A DNA stretch of 64,000 nt from Enterobacteriaceae bacterium LSJC7 (GTDB taxonomy: Bacteria > Pseudomonadota > Gammaproteobacteria > Enterobacterales > Enterobacteriaceae): NCBI GenBank assembly GCA_000302695.1, contig AMFN01000002.1, positions 745,948 to 809,947 on the forward strand, read 5' to 3'. The position numbers and the translations under genes were made by a program. This document shows positions 44,795-56,951 of this stretch, in pieces; the first letter of the stretch is position 1; each line of letters starts with the position of its first letter. A model generated the notes under the pieces. That model had not been told where the DNA came from. It ran no database searches and saw nothing but the letters and a program-made list of their open reading frames with translations.

Positions 44795-44821
44795 AAAAAA
44801 ACCCGCCGCGGCGGGTTTTTT
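44795..44821. terminator. prs terminator
   Basis: CCCGCC-GC-GGCGGG between A7 and T6, 13 bases past the prs stop on the minus strand. Confidence 0.88.
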
Positions 44822-44834
44822 GCTGTCAGTCCGA

Positions 44835-45821
<987 letters not shown>

Positions 45822-45896
45822 TCACGGGCACAGCGTCCACCATCCGGGCGGTGTATTTTAAGAGCGTGATGCAACGTCTGAAACAAGGTGGCGCTG

Positions 45897-46763
45897 TCAC
45901 CAACGCTCAGCTTGCCCGGAAATGGCTTTATGCAGCGCGGAGAGATTGACGCCACGCGCCACAAAACCCTGCGACCACTCCGGGGCTTGCTTTAGCACCT
46001 GGCGGGCAGCGGATTCGGTGTCAAATTCAGCAAACACGCAAGCTCCTGTGCCAGTCAGGCGCGACGGCGCGTATTCTAACAGCCAGGAAAGCAGCGCATC
46101 AACCTCACGAAAACGTTTTCTTGCGATAACTTCACAATCGTTGCGGAATTCACAATTCATCAACATTTCCATTGACCTTGTGGGGGTATCGCGCGGTAAT
46201 TCAGGATCTTTAAAGATAACCGGTGTCGGAATGCTTACGCCCGGGTGCAGCACCAGATACCATTTCTGCGGTGGGTTAGCCGCAATCAGACGCTCGCCCA
46301 CGCCCTCGGCAAACGCAGCATGTCCACGCACAAACACCGGCACATCGGCGCCAAGTGTCAGCCCGAGTTCGGTCAGCCGGTCGGTACTGACGCCGCTTTT
46401 CCATAGATGGTTGAGCGCGACGAGCGTGGTGGCCGCGTTAGAGGAGCCACCACCCAGCCCGCCGCCCATCGGCAGCCGTTTTTCTACCGCAATATCCGCA
46501 CCCGGCACGGTGTTGCCCCTATGCCGTACTTCGTCTGACAGCAGGCGCGCGGCGCGCACAATCAGGTTTTGCTCATCCGGCACGCCGTCAACCGGCGTCA
46601 GCAGGTGGATTTGGCCGTCGCTGCGCGGCGTTATGGTCACCGTGTCGCCGTAGTCCAGGAACTGAAACAGCGTTTGCAGGTTATGGTAGCCGTCAGGACG
46701 ACGGCCAGTAATATAAAGAAAAAGATTCAGTTTGGCCGGAGAAGGCCAGCGCGTTGGCGTCAT
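45897..46763 (-). CDS. ispE: 4-diphosphocytidyl-2-C-methyl-D-erythritol kinase
   Basis: 288 residues, GHMP kinase of the MEP isoprenoid pathway. N-terminal [17 protein letters not shown] and the glycine-rich ATP loop [17 protein letters not shown]. Overlaps the lolB stop by four bases (ATGA). Confidence 0.96.
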   Translation of the reverse strand: MTPTRWPSPAKLNLFLYITGRRPDGYHNLQTLFQFLDYGDTVTITPRSDGQIHLLTPVDGVPDEQNLIVRAARLLSDEVRHRGNTVPGADIAVEKRLPMGGGLGGGSSNAATTLVALNHLWKSGVSTDRLTELGLTLGADVPVFVRGHAAFAEGVGERLIAANPPQKWYLVLHPGVSIPTPVIFKDPELPRDTPTRSMEMLMNCEFRNDCEVIARKRFREVDALLSWLLEYAPSRLTGTGACVFAEFDTESAARQVLKQAPEWSQGFVARGVNLSALHKAISGQAERW

Positions 46764-47377
46764 TTGACTATCCAGTTATCCATTTTCAGCTTGATGCGCT
46801 GCTCGCCGTCGCTTAACTCCATATTTGACGGAAAAGCGGGTTGAACCTTGTCGCTGTAGTCGCTCCATGTCACTTTCCAGGTTTTGCCGTCGCGCGGGTA
46901 GTTAACTTCGCTCAGGCGGTACTGGTCATTGAGACGGTAATCTGTGGCGTCGCCCGGCAGCCCCAGAATCCACTGGCGCAGGCTTTCAAGCGGGATAGGC
47001 ATACCGGTCAGGCGTTGCAGCATCTCTTCGGCATCCTGCGCCTGGTAGCGCTGGCCTTTGTTGTCGATAAGTTCTGCACCATCCGGGCCAGCCGTCAGCG
47101 AAAGCTCGGTGCTACCAAGTGGGTTAGTCAGCAGCAGGCGATAACGGTCCTGGCCGGTCTGTTGCCAGAAGAAGCGGGCGTAAACCTTCTGGCTGTCGGA
47201 GATATACGCGAAGGCACCGCGGGTCTGATACTGGCTCAGGCTCTGAACCTGCGAAACGTGCTGTTTCCACTGCGGCGAATCGGGACTTTTACCCGGGCCT
47301 TTGGGCGGGGTCGTCATACAGGCAGCAAGCAGCAGGCTTGCAAGAGGCAGCAGTCGAACGGGGCTGAATTTCGTCAT
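46760..47377 (-). CDS. lolB: outer-membrane lipoprotein receptor LolB
   Basis: 205 residues with a lipoprotein signal peptide and lipobox LLAAC. Receives lipoproteins from LolA and inserts them into the outer membrane. First gene of the lolB-ispE-prs run, divergent from hemA as in E. coli. Confidence 0.95.
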   Translation of the reverse strand: MTKFSPVRLLPLASLLLAACMTTPPKGPGKSPDSPQWKQHVSQVQSLSQYQTRGAFAYISDSQKVYARFFWQQTGQDRYRLLLTNPLGSTELSLTAGPDGAELIDNKGQRYQAQDAEEMLQRLTGMPIPLESLRQWILGLPGDATDYRLNDQYRLSEVNYPRDGKTWKVTWSDYSDKVQPAFPSNMELSDGEQRIKLKMDNWIVK

Positions 47378-47586
47378 AACGCGATAAATCCTTGAGAACC
47401 GTCAAAGTCGTAACCGGTAATACTGGCTTTATGCGTGAAAAGCGTCAATGGTGAAATTATCCGTAATCGGGATAAAAAGGGCTGGCGTCTATCGTTGTGA
47501 AAGAGGTAGCTCCCTTTTATTGCCTGTGCGCATCCTGTATTATGCCACCAGAAATCCATATCAAGACCGGTATTACTCCCGCACAC

Positions 47587-48843
47587 ATGACTCTGCTAGC
47601 TCTGGGCATTAACCACAAAACGGCACCGGTATCATTGCGAGAACGCGTTACGTTTTCGCCGGATACGCTCGACAGCGCGCTGGATAGCCTGCTGGCGCAG
47701 CCGATGGTGCAGGGCGGCGTGGTACTGTCGACCTGCAACCGTACAGAGCTATATCTGAGCGTGGAGCAGCAGGATGACCTGCGCGAGGCGCTGGTGCGCT
47801 GGCTGTGTGATTACCACAAACTCGACGAAGCCGAAGTGCGCCGCAGTCTGTACTGGCACCAGGATAACGAGGCGGTCAGCCACCTGATGCGCGTTGCCAG
47901 CGGTCTGGACTCCATGATTCTTGGCGAGCCGCAAATTCTGGGCCAGGTGAAAAAAGCCTTTGCCGACTCGTCACGCGGCCACTCTCACGCAAGCGAACTG
48001 GAGCGCATGTTCCAGAAGTCGTTCTCCGTGGCTAAGCGGGTGCGCACCGAGACTGAAATCGGCGCCAGTGCCGTCTCCGTAGCCTTTGCCGCCTGTACCC
48101 TGGCGCGCCAAATCTTCGAATCCCTTTCTGAGGTTACCGTGCTGTTGGTTGGCGCGGGTGAAACCATTGAACTGGTGGCGCGCCACCTGCGTGAGCACCA
48201 GGTTCGCAAAATGATTATTGCCAACCGTACCCGCGAGCGCGCGAAAGCGCTGGCTGAAGAAGTGGGTGCGGAAGAAATCGGCCTGCCAGATATTGATGCA
48301 CGGCTACCCGAAGCCGACATCATCATCAGCTCCACCGCCAGTCCACTGCCGATTATTGGCAAAGGTATGGTTGAGCGTGCGCTTAAGGCGCGCCGCAACC
48401 AGCCCATGTTGCTGGTAGATATTGCCGTGCCGCGCGACGTGGAGCCGGAAGTGGGCAAGCTTGCCAACGCCTATCTGTATGGCGTGGACGACCTGCAAGC
48501 CATTATTCAGCACAACATGGCTCAGCGTCAGGCGGCGGCCGTGCAGGCTGAAACCATCGTTGCCCAGGAAACCAGCGAATTTATGGCCTGGCTGCGCGCC
48601 CAGAGCGCCAGCGAGAGCATTCGCGAATTTCGCGGTAAGGCAGAAGCCACCCGCGACGAGCTGGCCGCCAAAGCGCTGGCCTCGCTCCAGCAAGGTGCCA
48701 ATGCCGAGGCCGTGCTACAGGAACTGGCGTGGAAGCTGACTAACAAGCTTATTCACGCACCCACCAAATCGCTACAGCAGGCTGCGCGCGACGGCGACGA
48801 CGAACGTCTGCAAATTCTGCGCAGCAGCCTCGGGCTGGATTAG
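47587..48843 (+). CDS. hemA: glutamyl-tRNA reductase
   Basis: 418 residues from ATG 47587 ([21 protein letters not shown]), the E. coli start; the frame extends 30 codons upstream without homology. The catalytic cysteine is in [11 protein letters not shown] and the NADPH loop is [17 protein letters not shown]. First committed step of tetrapyrrole synthesis; relevant to the sirohaem and haem demands of the nas and nrf products nearby. Confidence 0.97.
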   Translation: MTLLALGINHKTAPVSLRERVTFSPDTLDSALDSLLAQPMVQGGVVLSTCNRTELYLSVEQQDDLREALVRWLCDYHKLDEAEVRRSLYWHQDNEAVSHLMRVASGLDSMILGEPQILGQVKKAFADSSRGHSHASELERMFQKSFSVAKRVRTETEIGASAVSVAFAACTLARQIFESLSEVTVLLVGAGETIELVARHLREHQVRKMIIANRTRERAKALAEEVGAEEIGLPDIDARLPEADIIISSTASPLPIIGKGMVERALKARRNQPMLLVDIAVPRDVEPEVGKLANAYLYGVDDLQAIIQHNMAQRQAAAVQAETIVAQETSEFMAWLRAQSASESIREFRGKAEATRDELAAKALASLQQGANAEAVLQELAWKLTNKLIHAPTKSLQQAARDGDDERLQILRSSLGLD

Positions 48844-48882
48844 TCCCACTCAACCCTATTTCTACAAGGTGAATCCCCACCC

Positions 48883-49965
48883 ATGAAGCCTTCTATTGTT
48901 GCCAAACTGGAAGCCCTGAATGAGCGTCACGAAGAGGTTCAGGCGCTGCTTGGTGAAGCAGACGTTATCGCCGACCAGGAACGTTTTCGCGCGCTGTCGC
49001 GGGAATACGCGCAGCTAAGCGATGTTTCGCGCTGCTTTTTACAATGGCAACAGATTCAGCAGGATATTGAAACCGCCCGCGAAATGCTCGACGACCCGGA
49101 AATGCGCGATATGGCGCAGGACGAGCTGGATGCGGCACGCGAGCAAAATGAGGTTATGGAACAACAGCTTCAGGTGCTGTTGCTGCCGCGTGACCCGGAC
49201 GACGAGCGTAACGCATTTCTTGAAGTGCGCGCCGGAACCGGCGGTGACGAAGCGGCGCTGTTTGCCGGTGACCTGTTTCGTATGTACAGCCGCTACGCCG
49301 AAGCGAAGCGCTGGCGCGTGGAAATCATGAGCGCCAACGAAGGCGAGCACGGTGGTTACAAAGAAATCATCGCCAAAATCAGCGGTGAGGGCGTTTATGG
49401 CCGGCTGAAATTTGAGTCCGGTGGCCACCGCGTACAGCGCGTGCCGGCGACCGAATCTCAGGGGCGCATCCACACGTCGGCCTGCACCGTGGCCGTCATG
49501 CCGGAACTGCCGGAGGCGGAACTGCCGGATATCAACCCGGCCGATTTGCGTATCGATACTTTCCGTTCTTCCGGTGCAGGCGGCCAGCACGTTAACACCA
49601 CAGACTCTGCTATTCGCATCACCCACTTGCCGACCGGCATTGTAGTAGAGTGCCAGGACGAACGTTCGCAGCATAAAAACAAAGCCAAAGCGCTGGCGGT
49701 ACTGGGCGCGCGTATTCGCGCCGCCGAAGTCGCCAGGCGCCAGCAGGATGAGGCGTCAACCCGCCGCAACCTGCTTGGCAGCGGTGACCGCTCCGACCGT
49801 AACCGTACCTACAATTTCCCTCAGGGTCGCGTGACCGATCACCGCATTAACCTCACGCTGTACCGGCTGGACGAAACCATGGAAGGCAAGCTGGATATGC
49901 TGATTGAGCCTATTGTGCAGGAATATCAGGCAGACCAGCTTGCGGCGCTGGCCGGGCAGGAGTAA
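48883..49965 (+). CDS. prfA: peptide chain release factor 1
   Basis: 360 residues, RF1 with the PAT-type tripeptide region ([15 protein letters not shown]) and the GGQ motif in [16 protein letters not shown]. Terminates at UAA and UAG. One-base overlap with prmC. Confidence 0.97.
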   Translation: MKPSIVAKLEALNERHEEVQALLGEADVIADQERFRALSREYAQLSDVSRCFLQWQQIQQDIETAREMLDDPEMRDMAQDELDAAREQNEVMEQQLQVLLLPRDPDDERNAFLEVRAGTGGDEAALFAGDLFRMYSRYAEAKRWRVEIMSANEGEHGGYKEIIAKISGEGVYGRLKFESGGHRVQRVPATESQGRIHTSACTVAVMPELPEAELPDINPADLRIDTFRSSGAGGQHVNTTDSAIRITHLPTGIVVECQDERSQHKNKAKALAVLGARIRAAEVARRQQDEASTRRNLLGSGDRSDRNRTYNFPQGRVTDHRINLTLYRLDETMEGKLDMLIEPIVQEYQADQLAALAGQE

Positions 49966-50807
49966 TGGATTACCAGACGTGGCTTGCCGGGGCTATTGCG
50001 CAGCTTTCACCGGGCGACAGTCCGCGGCGCGATGCGGAAATCCTGCTTGGGCACGTCACGGGCAAGAGCCGCACCTTTATTCTCGCTTTTGGCGAGACGC
50101 GGCTTGCGCCTGAGGAACAGTCACAGCTTAATGAACTGCTGGCGCGGCGCGTGCGCGGTGAGCCAGTGGCGCACCTGACCGGCGTGCGTGAGTTCTGGTC
50201 GTTGCCGCTGTTTGTGTCTTCTGCGACCTTAATTCCCCGCCCTGACACTGAATGTCTGGTTGAGCAGGCGCTCGCACGGCTGCCCGCTACGCCGTGTCGC
50301 ATTCTGGAACTGGGGACCGGCACTGGCGCTATCGCGCTGGCCCTTGCCAGCGAGCGGCCAGACTGCGAGATTGTGGCGCTCGATTTGATCCCGGAGGCGG
50401 TTGCACTGGCGCAACGTAACGCTGATTATCTCGGTGTGTGCAATGTGACGATAATGCAAAGCAACTGGTTTGCCGCCCTTGATGCGCAGCGTTTTGACCT
50501 TATCGTCAGCAATCCACCGTATATTGACGCCGCAGACCCGCACCTCAATGAAGGCGACGTGCGTTTTGAACCGCTCAGCGCGCTGGTGGCGGCTGATAAC
50601 GGGCTTGCCGATTTGCGGCTGCTGGTCGAAGAAGGGCGCGCGTTTTTAGCGCCTGGTGGCTGGCTGTTGTTGGAGCACGGCTGGCAGCAAGGTGCGGCGA
50701 TACGTGCGTTATTTGGTGCAGCAGGCTATACGCAGGTTGAAACCTGCCGCGACTATGGCGGTAATGAAAGGCTCACTGCGGGCCAACTTATAACAATGAT
50801 GGAGTAA
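49965..50807 (+). CDS. prmC: release factor glutamine methyltransferase
   Basis: 280 residues. SAM-binding LELGTGTGAIALAL and the NPPY motif (LIVSNPPYIDAADPHL). Methylates the GGQ glutamine of RF1 and RF2. Confidence 0.96.
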   Translation: MDYQTWLAGAIAQLSPGDSPRRDAEILLGHVTGKSRTFILAFGETRLAPEEQSQLNELLARRVRGEPVAHLTGVREFWSLPLFVSSATLIPRPDTECLVEQALARLPATPCRILELGTGTGAIALALASERPDCEIVALDLIPEAVALAQRNADYLGVCNVTIMQSNWFAALDAQRFDLIVSNPPYIDAADPHLNEGDVRFEPLSALVAADNGLADLRLLVEEGRAFLAPGGWLLLEHGWQQGAAIRALFGAAGYTQVETCRDYGGNERLTAGQLITMME

Positions 50808-50810
50808 GCA

Positions 50811-51200
50811 ATGGCGACGTATTTCGCGCTTAAGCACCTGCATGTACTGACGGTTTTGTTTTCCGTCTCACTTTTTATTCTGCGTTACTGGTGGCAATAC
50901 CGCGCATCGCCGATGTCGCAAAAGCGCTGGGTGCGTATTGTTCCACACGTCAACGACACCGTGATGCTACTCAGCGGCGTTGCGCTGATGGTCATGGCAA
51001 AGTTCTGGCCGTTTACGCCTCAGGGCGCATGGCTGACTGAAAAGCTGTTTGGCGTTATTATCTACATCGTTTTGGGCTTTATCGCGCTTGGGCGTCGCCC
51101 GCGCAGCCAGCAGGTTCGTTGGTTTGCCTTCCTGTTGGGGTTGGTGGTGCTGTATGTCATCGTCAAACTCGCCACCACAAAAATACCGTTACTGGGGTAA
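50811..51200 (+). CDS. ychQ: SirB2-family inner-membrane protein YchQ
   Basis: 129 residues with four hydrophobic spans, SirB2 family, in the conserved position after prmC. Molecular function unknown. Confidence 0.9.
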   Translation: MATYFALKHLHVLTVLFSVSLFILRYWWQYRASPMSQKRWVRIVPHVNDTVMLLSGVALMVMAKFWPFTPQGAWLTEKLFGVIIYIVLGFIALGRRPRSQQVRWFAFLLGLVVLYVIVKLATTKIPLLG

Positions 51201-51203
51201 GTC

Positions 51204-52013
51204 ATGGAGTTGTTAGCCGATTTCGATTTTGATCAGGCACCGTTGTGTGAAGGGATCATTCAGATATCGCAGCAGATTCGCGAAAATTTTCCGACGCAGC
51301 AGGTGCGTGCACAGCTGGACCAGCTGGCTGCACAGGCGCGTGAAGAGATTTGTCAGGGGCTGCATCACGATTTGCAGCTCGAAAAGCTCCTGGAGCTGTT
51401 TTATAAAAAATGGGGCTTTCGCGATGCGGACGGTGTTTATCGCCTGTCTGATGCGCTGTGGCTCGACGAAGTGCTCGATAAACGCCAGGGCAGCGCGGTG
51501 TCGCTCGGGGCGATTTTACTGTGGGTGGCCGAGAGTCTGGACATTCCGCTGATGCCGGTGATTTTCCCGACTCAGCTTTTGCTGCGTGCCGACTGGCTGG
51601 ACGGTGAAATGTGGCTCATTAACCCGTTTAACGGCGAAACGCTCGACGAGCACACGCTGGAAGTGTGGCTTAAGGGCAACATTGGCCCAGCGGCACAGCT
51701 GTTTGACGAGGACCTGGACGAGTCTGACAACATTGACGTTATCCGCAAACTGCTCGACACGCTGAAAACCTCGCTGATGGAAGAACGGCAAATGGAGCTT
51801 GCGTTACACGCAAGCGAAGTGCTGTTGCAGTTCAACCCCGAAGACCCGTACGAGATCCGCGATCGCGGCCTTATCTACGCCCAGCTGGACTGCGGGCACG
51901 TGGCGCTCAGTGACTTAACCTATTTCGTTGAGCAGTGCCCGGAAGACCCGATAAGCGAGATGATTAAGGCCCAGATTACCTCGATTTCACACAAACAGAT
52001 TACGCTGCACTAG
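51204..52013 (+). CDS. ychA: SirB1-family protein YchA
   Basis: 269 residues: transglutaminase-like/SirB1 domain followed by TPR-like helices (EVLLQFNPEDPYEIRDRGLIYAQL). Soluble; function uncertain. Lies between ychQ and kdsA as in E. coli. Confidence 0.92.
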   Translation: MELLADFDFDQAPLCEGIIQISQQIRENFPTQQVRAQLDQLAAQAREEICQGLHHDLQLEKLLELFYKKWGFRDADGVYRLSDALWLDEVLDKRQGSAVSLGAILLWVAESLDIPLMPVIFPTQLLLRADWLDGEMWLINPFNGETLDEHTLEVWLKGNIGPAAQLFDEDLDESDNIDVIRKLLDTLKTSLMEERQMELALHASEVLLQFNPEDPYEIRDRGLIYAQLDCGHVALSDLTYFVEQCPEDPISEMIKAQITSISHKQITLH

Positions 52014-52913
<900 letters not shown>

Positions 52914-52925
52914 TGCGCCGTTGCG

Positions 52926-52958
52926 AGCCGTCCTGAGTCACCGCAGGGCGGCTTTTTT
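52926..52958 (+). terminator. kdsA operon terminator
   Basis: AGCCGTCCTG pairs with CAGGGCGGCT around an 8-base loop, followed by T6; 12 bases past the kdsA stop. Confidence 0.9.
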
Positions 52959-53191
52959 ATTGCCTGAAAATGCGCTTTGCCTGTGTGCTGTGCGTTGGTT
53001 CTGTAGCCCCGGCGTTTACACCGTGCTGTATTGCCGCCTGCGCGCGCTAAGAGCCTGAGTCTCACCACCACGCTTCGATACCTGCCTGTAACTACTGTTA
53101 TTGCCCCTCGCTGCCTGAGTGCGGTTTTCGTTTTTTTACGACTGCGCTGTGTCACATCTGTCGTTTCTTATTTCTTTCGCCTGCGCAACGC
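52959..53191. other. intergenic, upstream part of the nrf control region
   Basis: No gene supported. It probably holds NarL/NarP and other upstream sites for nrfA, but no convincing heptamer arrangement could be assigned by eye. Confidence 0.4.
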
Positions 53192-53205
53192 TTGATCAAA
53201 AACAA
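53192..53205 (+). promoter_or_regulatory. FNR box of the nrf promoter
   Basis: TTGAT-CAAA-AACAA matches TTGAT-N4-ATCAA at 9 of 10 positions. If centred at -41.5, transcription begins near 53240, 65 bases before nrfA, the arrangement known for E. coli nrfA. Confidence 0.7.
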
Positions 53206-53304
53206 CACTTTAAATGCGGGTTTTGATTTAAAAATGAACCGTTGAGCATATTTGTTGAGCAATTTCCGTTGGTTATTCCCATAAAAATAACAGGATGACA
53301 CGTT

Positions 53305-54744
53305 ATGACCAGGAGCTACTCGCTGGCAGGGGCGCTAATATTGTGCCTGTGTACGGCTTTCGGCGCTGTTGCCACCGATACCCCCTCTGCTGCGCCGACA
53401 GCGGCAAAACCTCTTAATGTTGAGGCGCGCAATAACCGTTTTGCACAGCGCCACCCGGATCAATACGCCTCGTGGCAGGCAACGTCTGAACAGTCGACAC
53501 GCGAGGATGCCCTGGCAGAAGACCCCCGCCTGGTCATTCTGTGGGCCGGATATGCGTTCTCAAAAGACTATAACAAACCACGCGGCCACGCTTATGCGCT
53601 CACGGACGTGCGCGAAACCTTGCGTACCGGTGCGCCCCAGAGCAGTGAAGAGGGTCCACAGCCAATGGCATGCTGGAGCTGTAAAAGCCCCGATGTGGCG
53701 CGCGAAATCGCGCAAAACGGCGAAGATGACTATTTTCACGGCAAATGGGCGCGTGGTGGGCCGCTGATTGTTAACCAACTGGGCTGCGCCGATTGTCACA
53801 ATACCGGCTCCCCGGCGTTTGCCCGTGGTGAACCGGCGTTGACGCTCTCGCGCCCCTATGCCGCAAGGGCGATGGACGCTATCAACAAACCGTTTAACCA
53901 CGCCAGCCGTTTTGACCAGCAGTCGATGGTGTGCGGCCAGTGCCACGTGGAGTACTACTTTAGCGGTGAAGAAAAGCACGTCACTTTCCCGTGGAAGAAG
54001 GGCATTGCGGTGGAAGAGATGGAAGCGCTGTATGACGAAATTAACTTCAGCGACTGGACCCATCAGCTGTCCAGAACACCTATGTTAAAGGCCCAGCACC
54101 CGGAATATGAAACCTGGAGTAAAGGCATTCACGGCCAGAACAATGTGACCTGCATTGACTGCCATATGCCGAAGCTGCAAAACAGCCAGGGCAAACTCTA
54201 CACCAGCCATAAAATTGGCAACCCTTTCGCTACCTTTGAGCAAACCTGTGCGACGTGCCATACCCAGAGCAAAGAGGCGCTGCAACAGGTCGTGGCTGAA
54301 CGTAAGAAGGCCATTAACGACATTAAGCTCAAAGTGGAAGATCAGCTGGTGCACGCTCATTTCGAAGCGAAAGCGGCCTGGGATGCTGGCGCGAGCGAGC
54401 AGGATATGGCACCGGTGCTGCAAAATATCCGTCATGCCCAGTGGCGCTGGGACTTCTCCATTGCTTCCCACGGTATCCATATGCATGCGCCTGAGGTGGG
54501 TTTGCGCATGCTTGGCACAGCGCTGGACGAAGCTGCGCAGGCACGAGTCAAACTGCTGCGCATCCTTGCAACTAAAGGTATTACCGAGCCGGTTCGACTA
54601 CCGGATATCTCCAGCAAAGAAAAAGCCCAGCAGGCGCTTGGCCTGAATATGGCTGCGGCTACCGCAGAGAAAGAGGCGTTCCTGAAGACGGTTGTGCCGC
54701 AGTGGGACAGCGAGGCGCACAGCAGCGGCTTACTTGATAAATAA
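53305..54744 (+). CDS. nrfA: cytochrome c552, ammonia-forming nitrite reductase
   Basis: 479 residues with signal peptide. Five haem sites: the special CWSCK (lysine-ligated catalytic haem, requires NrfEFG) and CADCH, CGQCH, CIDCH, CATCH. Periplasmic six-electron reduction of nitrite to ammonium in anaerobic respiration. Confidence 0.97.
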   Translation: MTRSYSLAGALILCLCTAFGAVATDTPSAAPTAAKPLNVEARNNRFAQRHPDQYASWQATSEQSTREDALAEDPRLVILWAGYAFSKDYNKPRGHAYALTDVRETLRTGAPQSSEEGPQPMACWSCKSPDVAREIAQNGEDDYFHGKWARGGPLIVNQLGCADCHNTGSPAFARGEPALTLSRPYAARAMDAINKPFNHASRFDQQSMVCGQCHVEYYFSGEEKHVTFPWKKGIAVEEMEALYDEINFSDWTHQLSRTPMLKAQHPEYETWSKGIHGQNNVTCIDCHMPKLQNSQGKLYTSHKIGNPFATFEQTCATCHTQSKEALQQVVAERKKAINDIKLKVEDQLVHAHFEAKAAWDAGASEQDMAPVLQNIRHAQWRWDFSIASHGIHMHAPEVGLRMLGTALDEAAQARVKLLRILATKGITEPVRLPDISSKEKAQQALGLNMAAATAEKEAFLKTVVPQWDSEAHSSGLLDK

Positions 54745-54787
54745 CCCCCATGCCCCGTTGACGGGGCAGACCGCGAGTGGAGTGATT

Positions 54788-55351
54788 ATGAGCGTAATAC
54801 GTTCGTTTTTTGCGGCTGGGGGTCTGGCGTGCTGTTTGTGGCTGGCATTGCCCGCCGCATCTGCACAGCCCCCGGCACAGATGCCCGACGAGGCGACAGT
54901 CACGCTGCAACGCAGCCGCGACAGCGCATGTCTGGACTGCCATAAACCTCATCAGGACGGCATGTTGGGGCAACACCGCCAGGTAACCAACCCGAATAAC
55001 GGTCTGCCGGTGACCTGTAGCGACTGCCACGGTAAACCTTCAGCGAAGCACCGTGAAGGGGTGCGCGATGTCATGCGTTTTAACCATGCAGACTACAGCG
55101 TGGTGGAGCAAAACGGCGTCTGCTTTGCCTGCCATCAGCCTGAAAAAATGCAACAGGCATTCTGGCCGCACGACGTGCATCTGGCAAAAGTCAGCTGTGC
55201 AAGTTGCCATCGGCTGCACCCGCAGCAGGATGCGGTGACGGCATTTGACGATAAGCGTCGGATTAAGCTGTGTGTCGATTGCCACAGCGAGCAGCGTAAC
55301 AATCCGGCGTTTAATCCGGCGTCGGTCTGGCCGGGTAAGGAGCATCCATGA
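54788..55351 (+). CDS. nrfB: pentahaem cytochrome NrfB
   Basis: 187 residues with signal peptide; five CxxCH motifs (CLDCH, CSDCH, CFACH, CASCH, CVDCH). Passes electrons to NrfA. ATG 54788 begins the signal peptide; the frame is open further upstream without homology. Confidence 0.96.
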   Translation: MSVIRSFFAAGGLACCLWLALPAASAQPPAQMPDEATVTLQRSRDSACLDCHKPHQDGMLGQHRQVTNPNNGLPVTCSDCHGKPSAKHREGVRDVMRFNHADYSVVEQNGVCFACHQPEKMQQAFWPHDVHLAKVSCASCHRLHPQQDAVTAFDDKRRIKLCVDCHSEQRNNPAFNPASVWPGKEHP

Positions 55352-56019
55352 GCTGCTCCCGTCGCCATTTTCTTGCCGGTGCGGGGGTGCTGGTACTGAC
55401 CGGCTTACCCGCCAGCGTAGTGCTGGCGCGTAGCGAAAATATTGGCGGTATACGCTATGGCATGGTGCATGACGAAACGCGCTGTATCGGCTGCACGGCC
55501 TGTATGGATGCCTGCCGTGAGGTGAACCGGGTGCCAGAGGGCGTATCAAGGTTGACTATCATTCGCAGCGAACCGATTGGCGTGTTCCCGGATGTGAAAT
55601 ACCGTTTCTTTCGCCACTCCTGCCAGCACTGCGAACGCGCGCCCTGCGTTGATGTGTGCCCGACTGGTGCGTCGTTTCGCGATGCGGCAACCGGCATTGT
55701 CGATGTTAACCCGGACCTGTGTGTGGGTTGCCAGTACTGCATTGTGGCCTGTCCGTACCGCGTGCGTTTCATCCACCCGGAAAGCCACACGGCAGACAAG
55801 TGCGATTTTTGTCGTAAAACCCGGCTCAGGGAAGGGCGCTTGCCCGCCTGTGTAGCGTCCTGTCCGACGCAGGCGCTGACGTTTGGCAATCTTGACGACC
55901 CGCAAAGCGACATCTCAAAGCTCATTGCCGGGCAGACCACCTACCGCTATAAGCTGGCGCTGGGCACATTGCCCAAAATGTACCGTGTGCCGTTTCGCTA
56001 TGCAGAGGTGAAACAATGA
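55348..56019 (+). CDS. nrfC: periplasmic ferredoxin NrfC
   Basis: 223 residues with a Tat signal (CSRRHFLAG) and four [4Fe-4S] cysteine clusters ([41 protein letters not shown]). Links NrfD to NrfB. ATGA overlaps on both sides. Confidence 0.96.
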   Translation: MSCSRRHFLAGAGVLVLTGLPASVVLARSENIGGIRYGMVHDETRCIGCTACMDACREVNRVPEGVSRLTIIRSEPIGVFPDVKYRFFRHSCQHCERAPCVDVCPTGASFRDAATGIVDVNPDLCVGCQYCIVACPYRVRFIHPESHTADKCDFCRKTRLREGRLPACVASCPTQALTFGNLDDPQSDISKLIAGQTTYRYKLALGTLPKMYRVPFRYAEVKQ

Positions 56020-56951
56020 CATCTGCGTTTCATTTTCCGGGGCTGGTATGGGACTGGCCCATCGCGATTTATCTGTTCCTGATTGGTGTGTCAGCCGGGC
56101 TGGTGGTGGTGGCCATTTATCTGCGCCGCTGCCTGCCGGATGTGGAGGCCAGCCGTAACCCGGTCATGCTTACCACGCTGTGGCTGGCACCTGCGTCAGT
56201 GGCGCTGGGGCTGATTATTCTTATCTTGCACCTGACTCGCCCGCTGGCGTTCTGGAAGCTGATGTTTCATTACAGCCTGACATCGGTGATGTCGATGGGC
56301 GTCATGCTGTTTCAGCTTTATATGCTGGTGCTGGCGTTGTGGCTGGCGATGATTTTTCGCGCCGATTTACTGCGGCTGTTGCAGCGCTGGTTACCGCGGT
56401 TCGCCAGCATTGCCGGGCTGTTTGAGCGAACTAAGCGTGTGCTGCCGGGGCTTGAAGCGCTCATGCTGCTGCTGGCGGTGTTGCTGGGGGCTTATACCGG
56501 CTTTTTGCTCTCGGCACTGAAGGCCTGCCCCATGCTCAACAACCCGCTGTTACCGGTACTGTTTTTGTTTTCGGGGCTGTCATCTGGCATTGCGGTTGCC
56601 ATGCTGGCGGCACTGCGCACAACCGATAACAGGCTGATGCACCGCCTGCATGTGCTGGAAACGCCGGTACTGGCAATGGAAATCTTCCTGCTGCTGGCGT
56701 TTTTCATCGGCATGCTGTTGGGGGATGACGGCAGGCTGCGAGCGCTTGATGCGGCAATGGGCGGCGGTTTCTGGACCCAGTGGTTCTGGTGGGGCGTGGT
56801 CGGTATCGGTTTTGTGCTACCGCTGTTGTTGCGTCTGCTGCTGCTGCGCAAGCCGCGTTTACAGGTGATGCTCGCCTGCTGTTGTACGCTGCTTGGCGTG
56901 CTGATGCTGCGTTTTTTCATTCTTTATGCGGGGCAGATGACCGTTGCCTGA
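56016..56951 (+). CDS. nrfD: quinol-oxidising membrane subunit NrfD
   Basis: 311 residues, polytopic NrfD/PsrC-family protein with about eight hydrophobic spans; oxidises menaquinol and delivers electrons to NrfC. Confidence 0.95.
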   Translation: MTSAFHFPGLVWDWPIAIYLFLIGVSAGLVVVAIYLRRCLPDVEASRNPVMLTTLWLAPASVALGLIILILHLTRPLAFWKLMFHYSLTSVMSMGVMLFQLYMLVLALWLAMIFRADLLRLLQRWLPRFASIAGLFERTKRVLPGLEALMLLLAVLLGAYTGFLLSALKACPMLNNPLLPVLFLFSGLSSGIAVAMLAALRTTDNRLMHRLHVLETPVLAMEIFLLLAFFIGMLLGDDGRLRALDAAMGGGFWTQWFWWGVVGIGFVLPLLLRLLLLRKPRLQVMLACCCTLLGVLMLRFFILYAGQMTVA

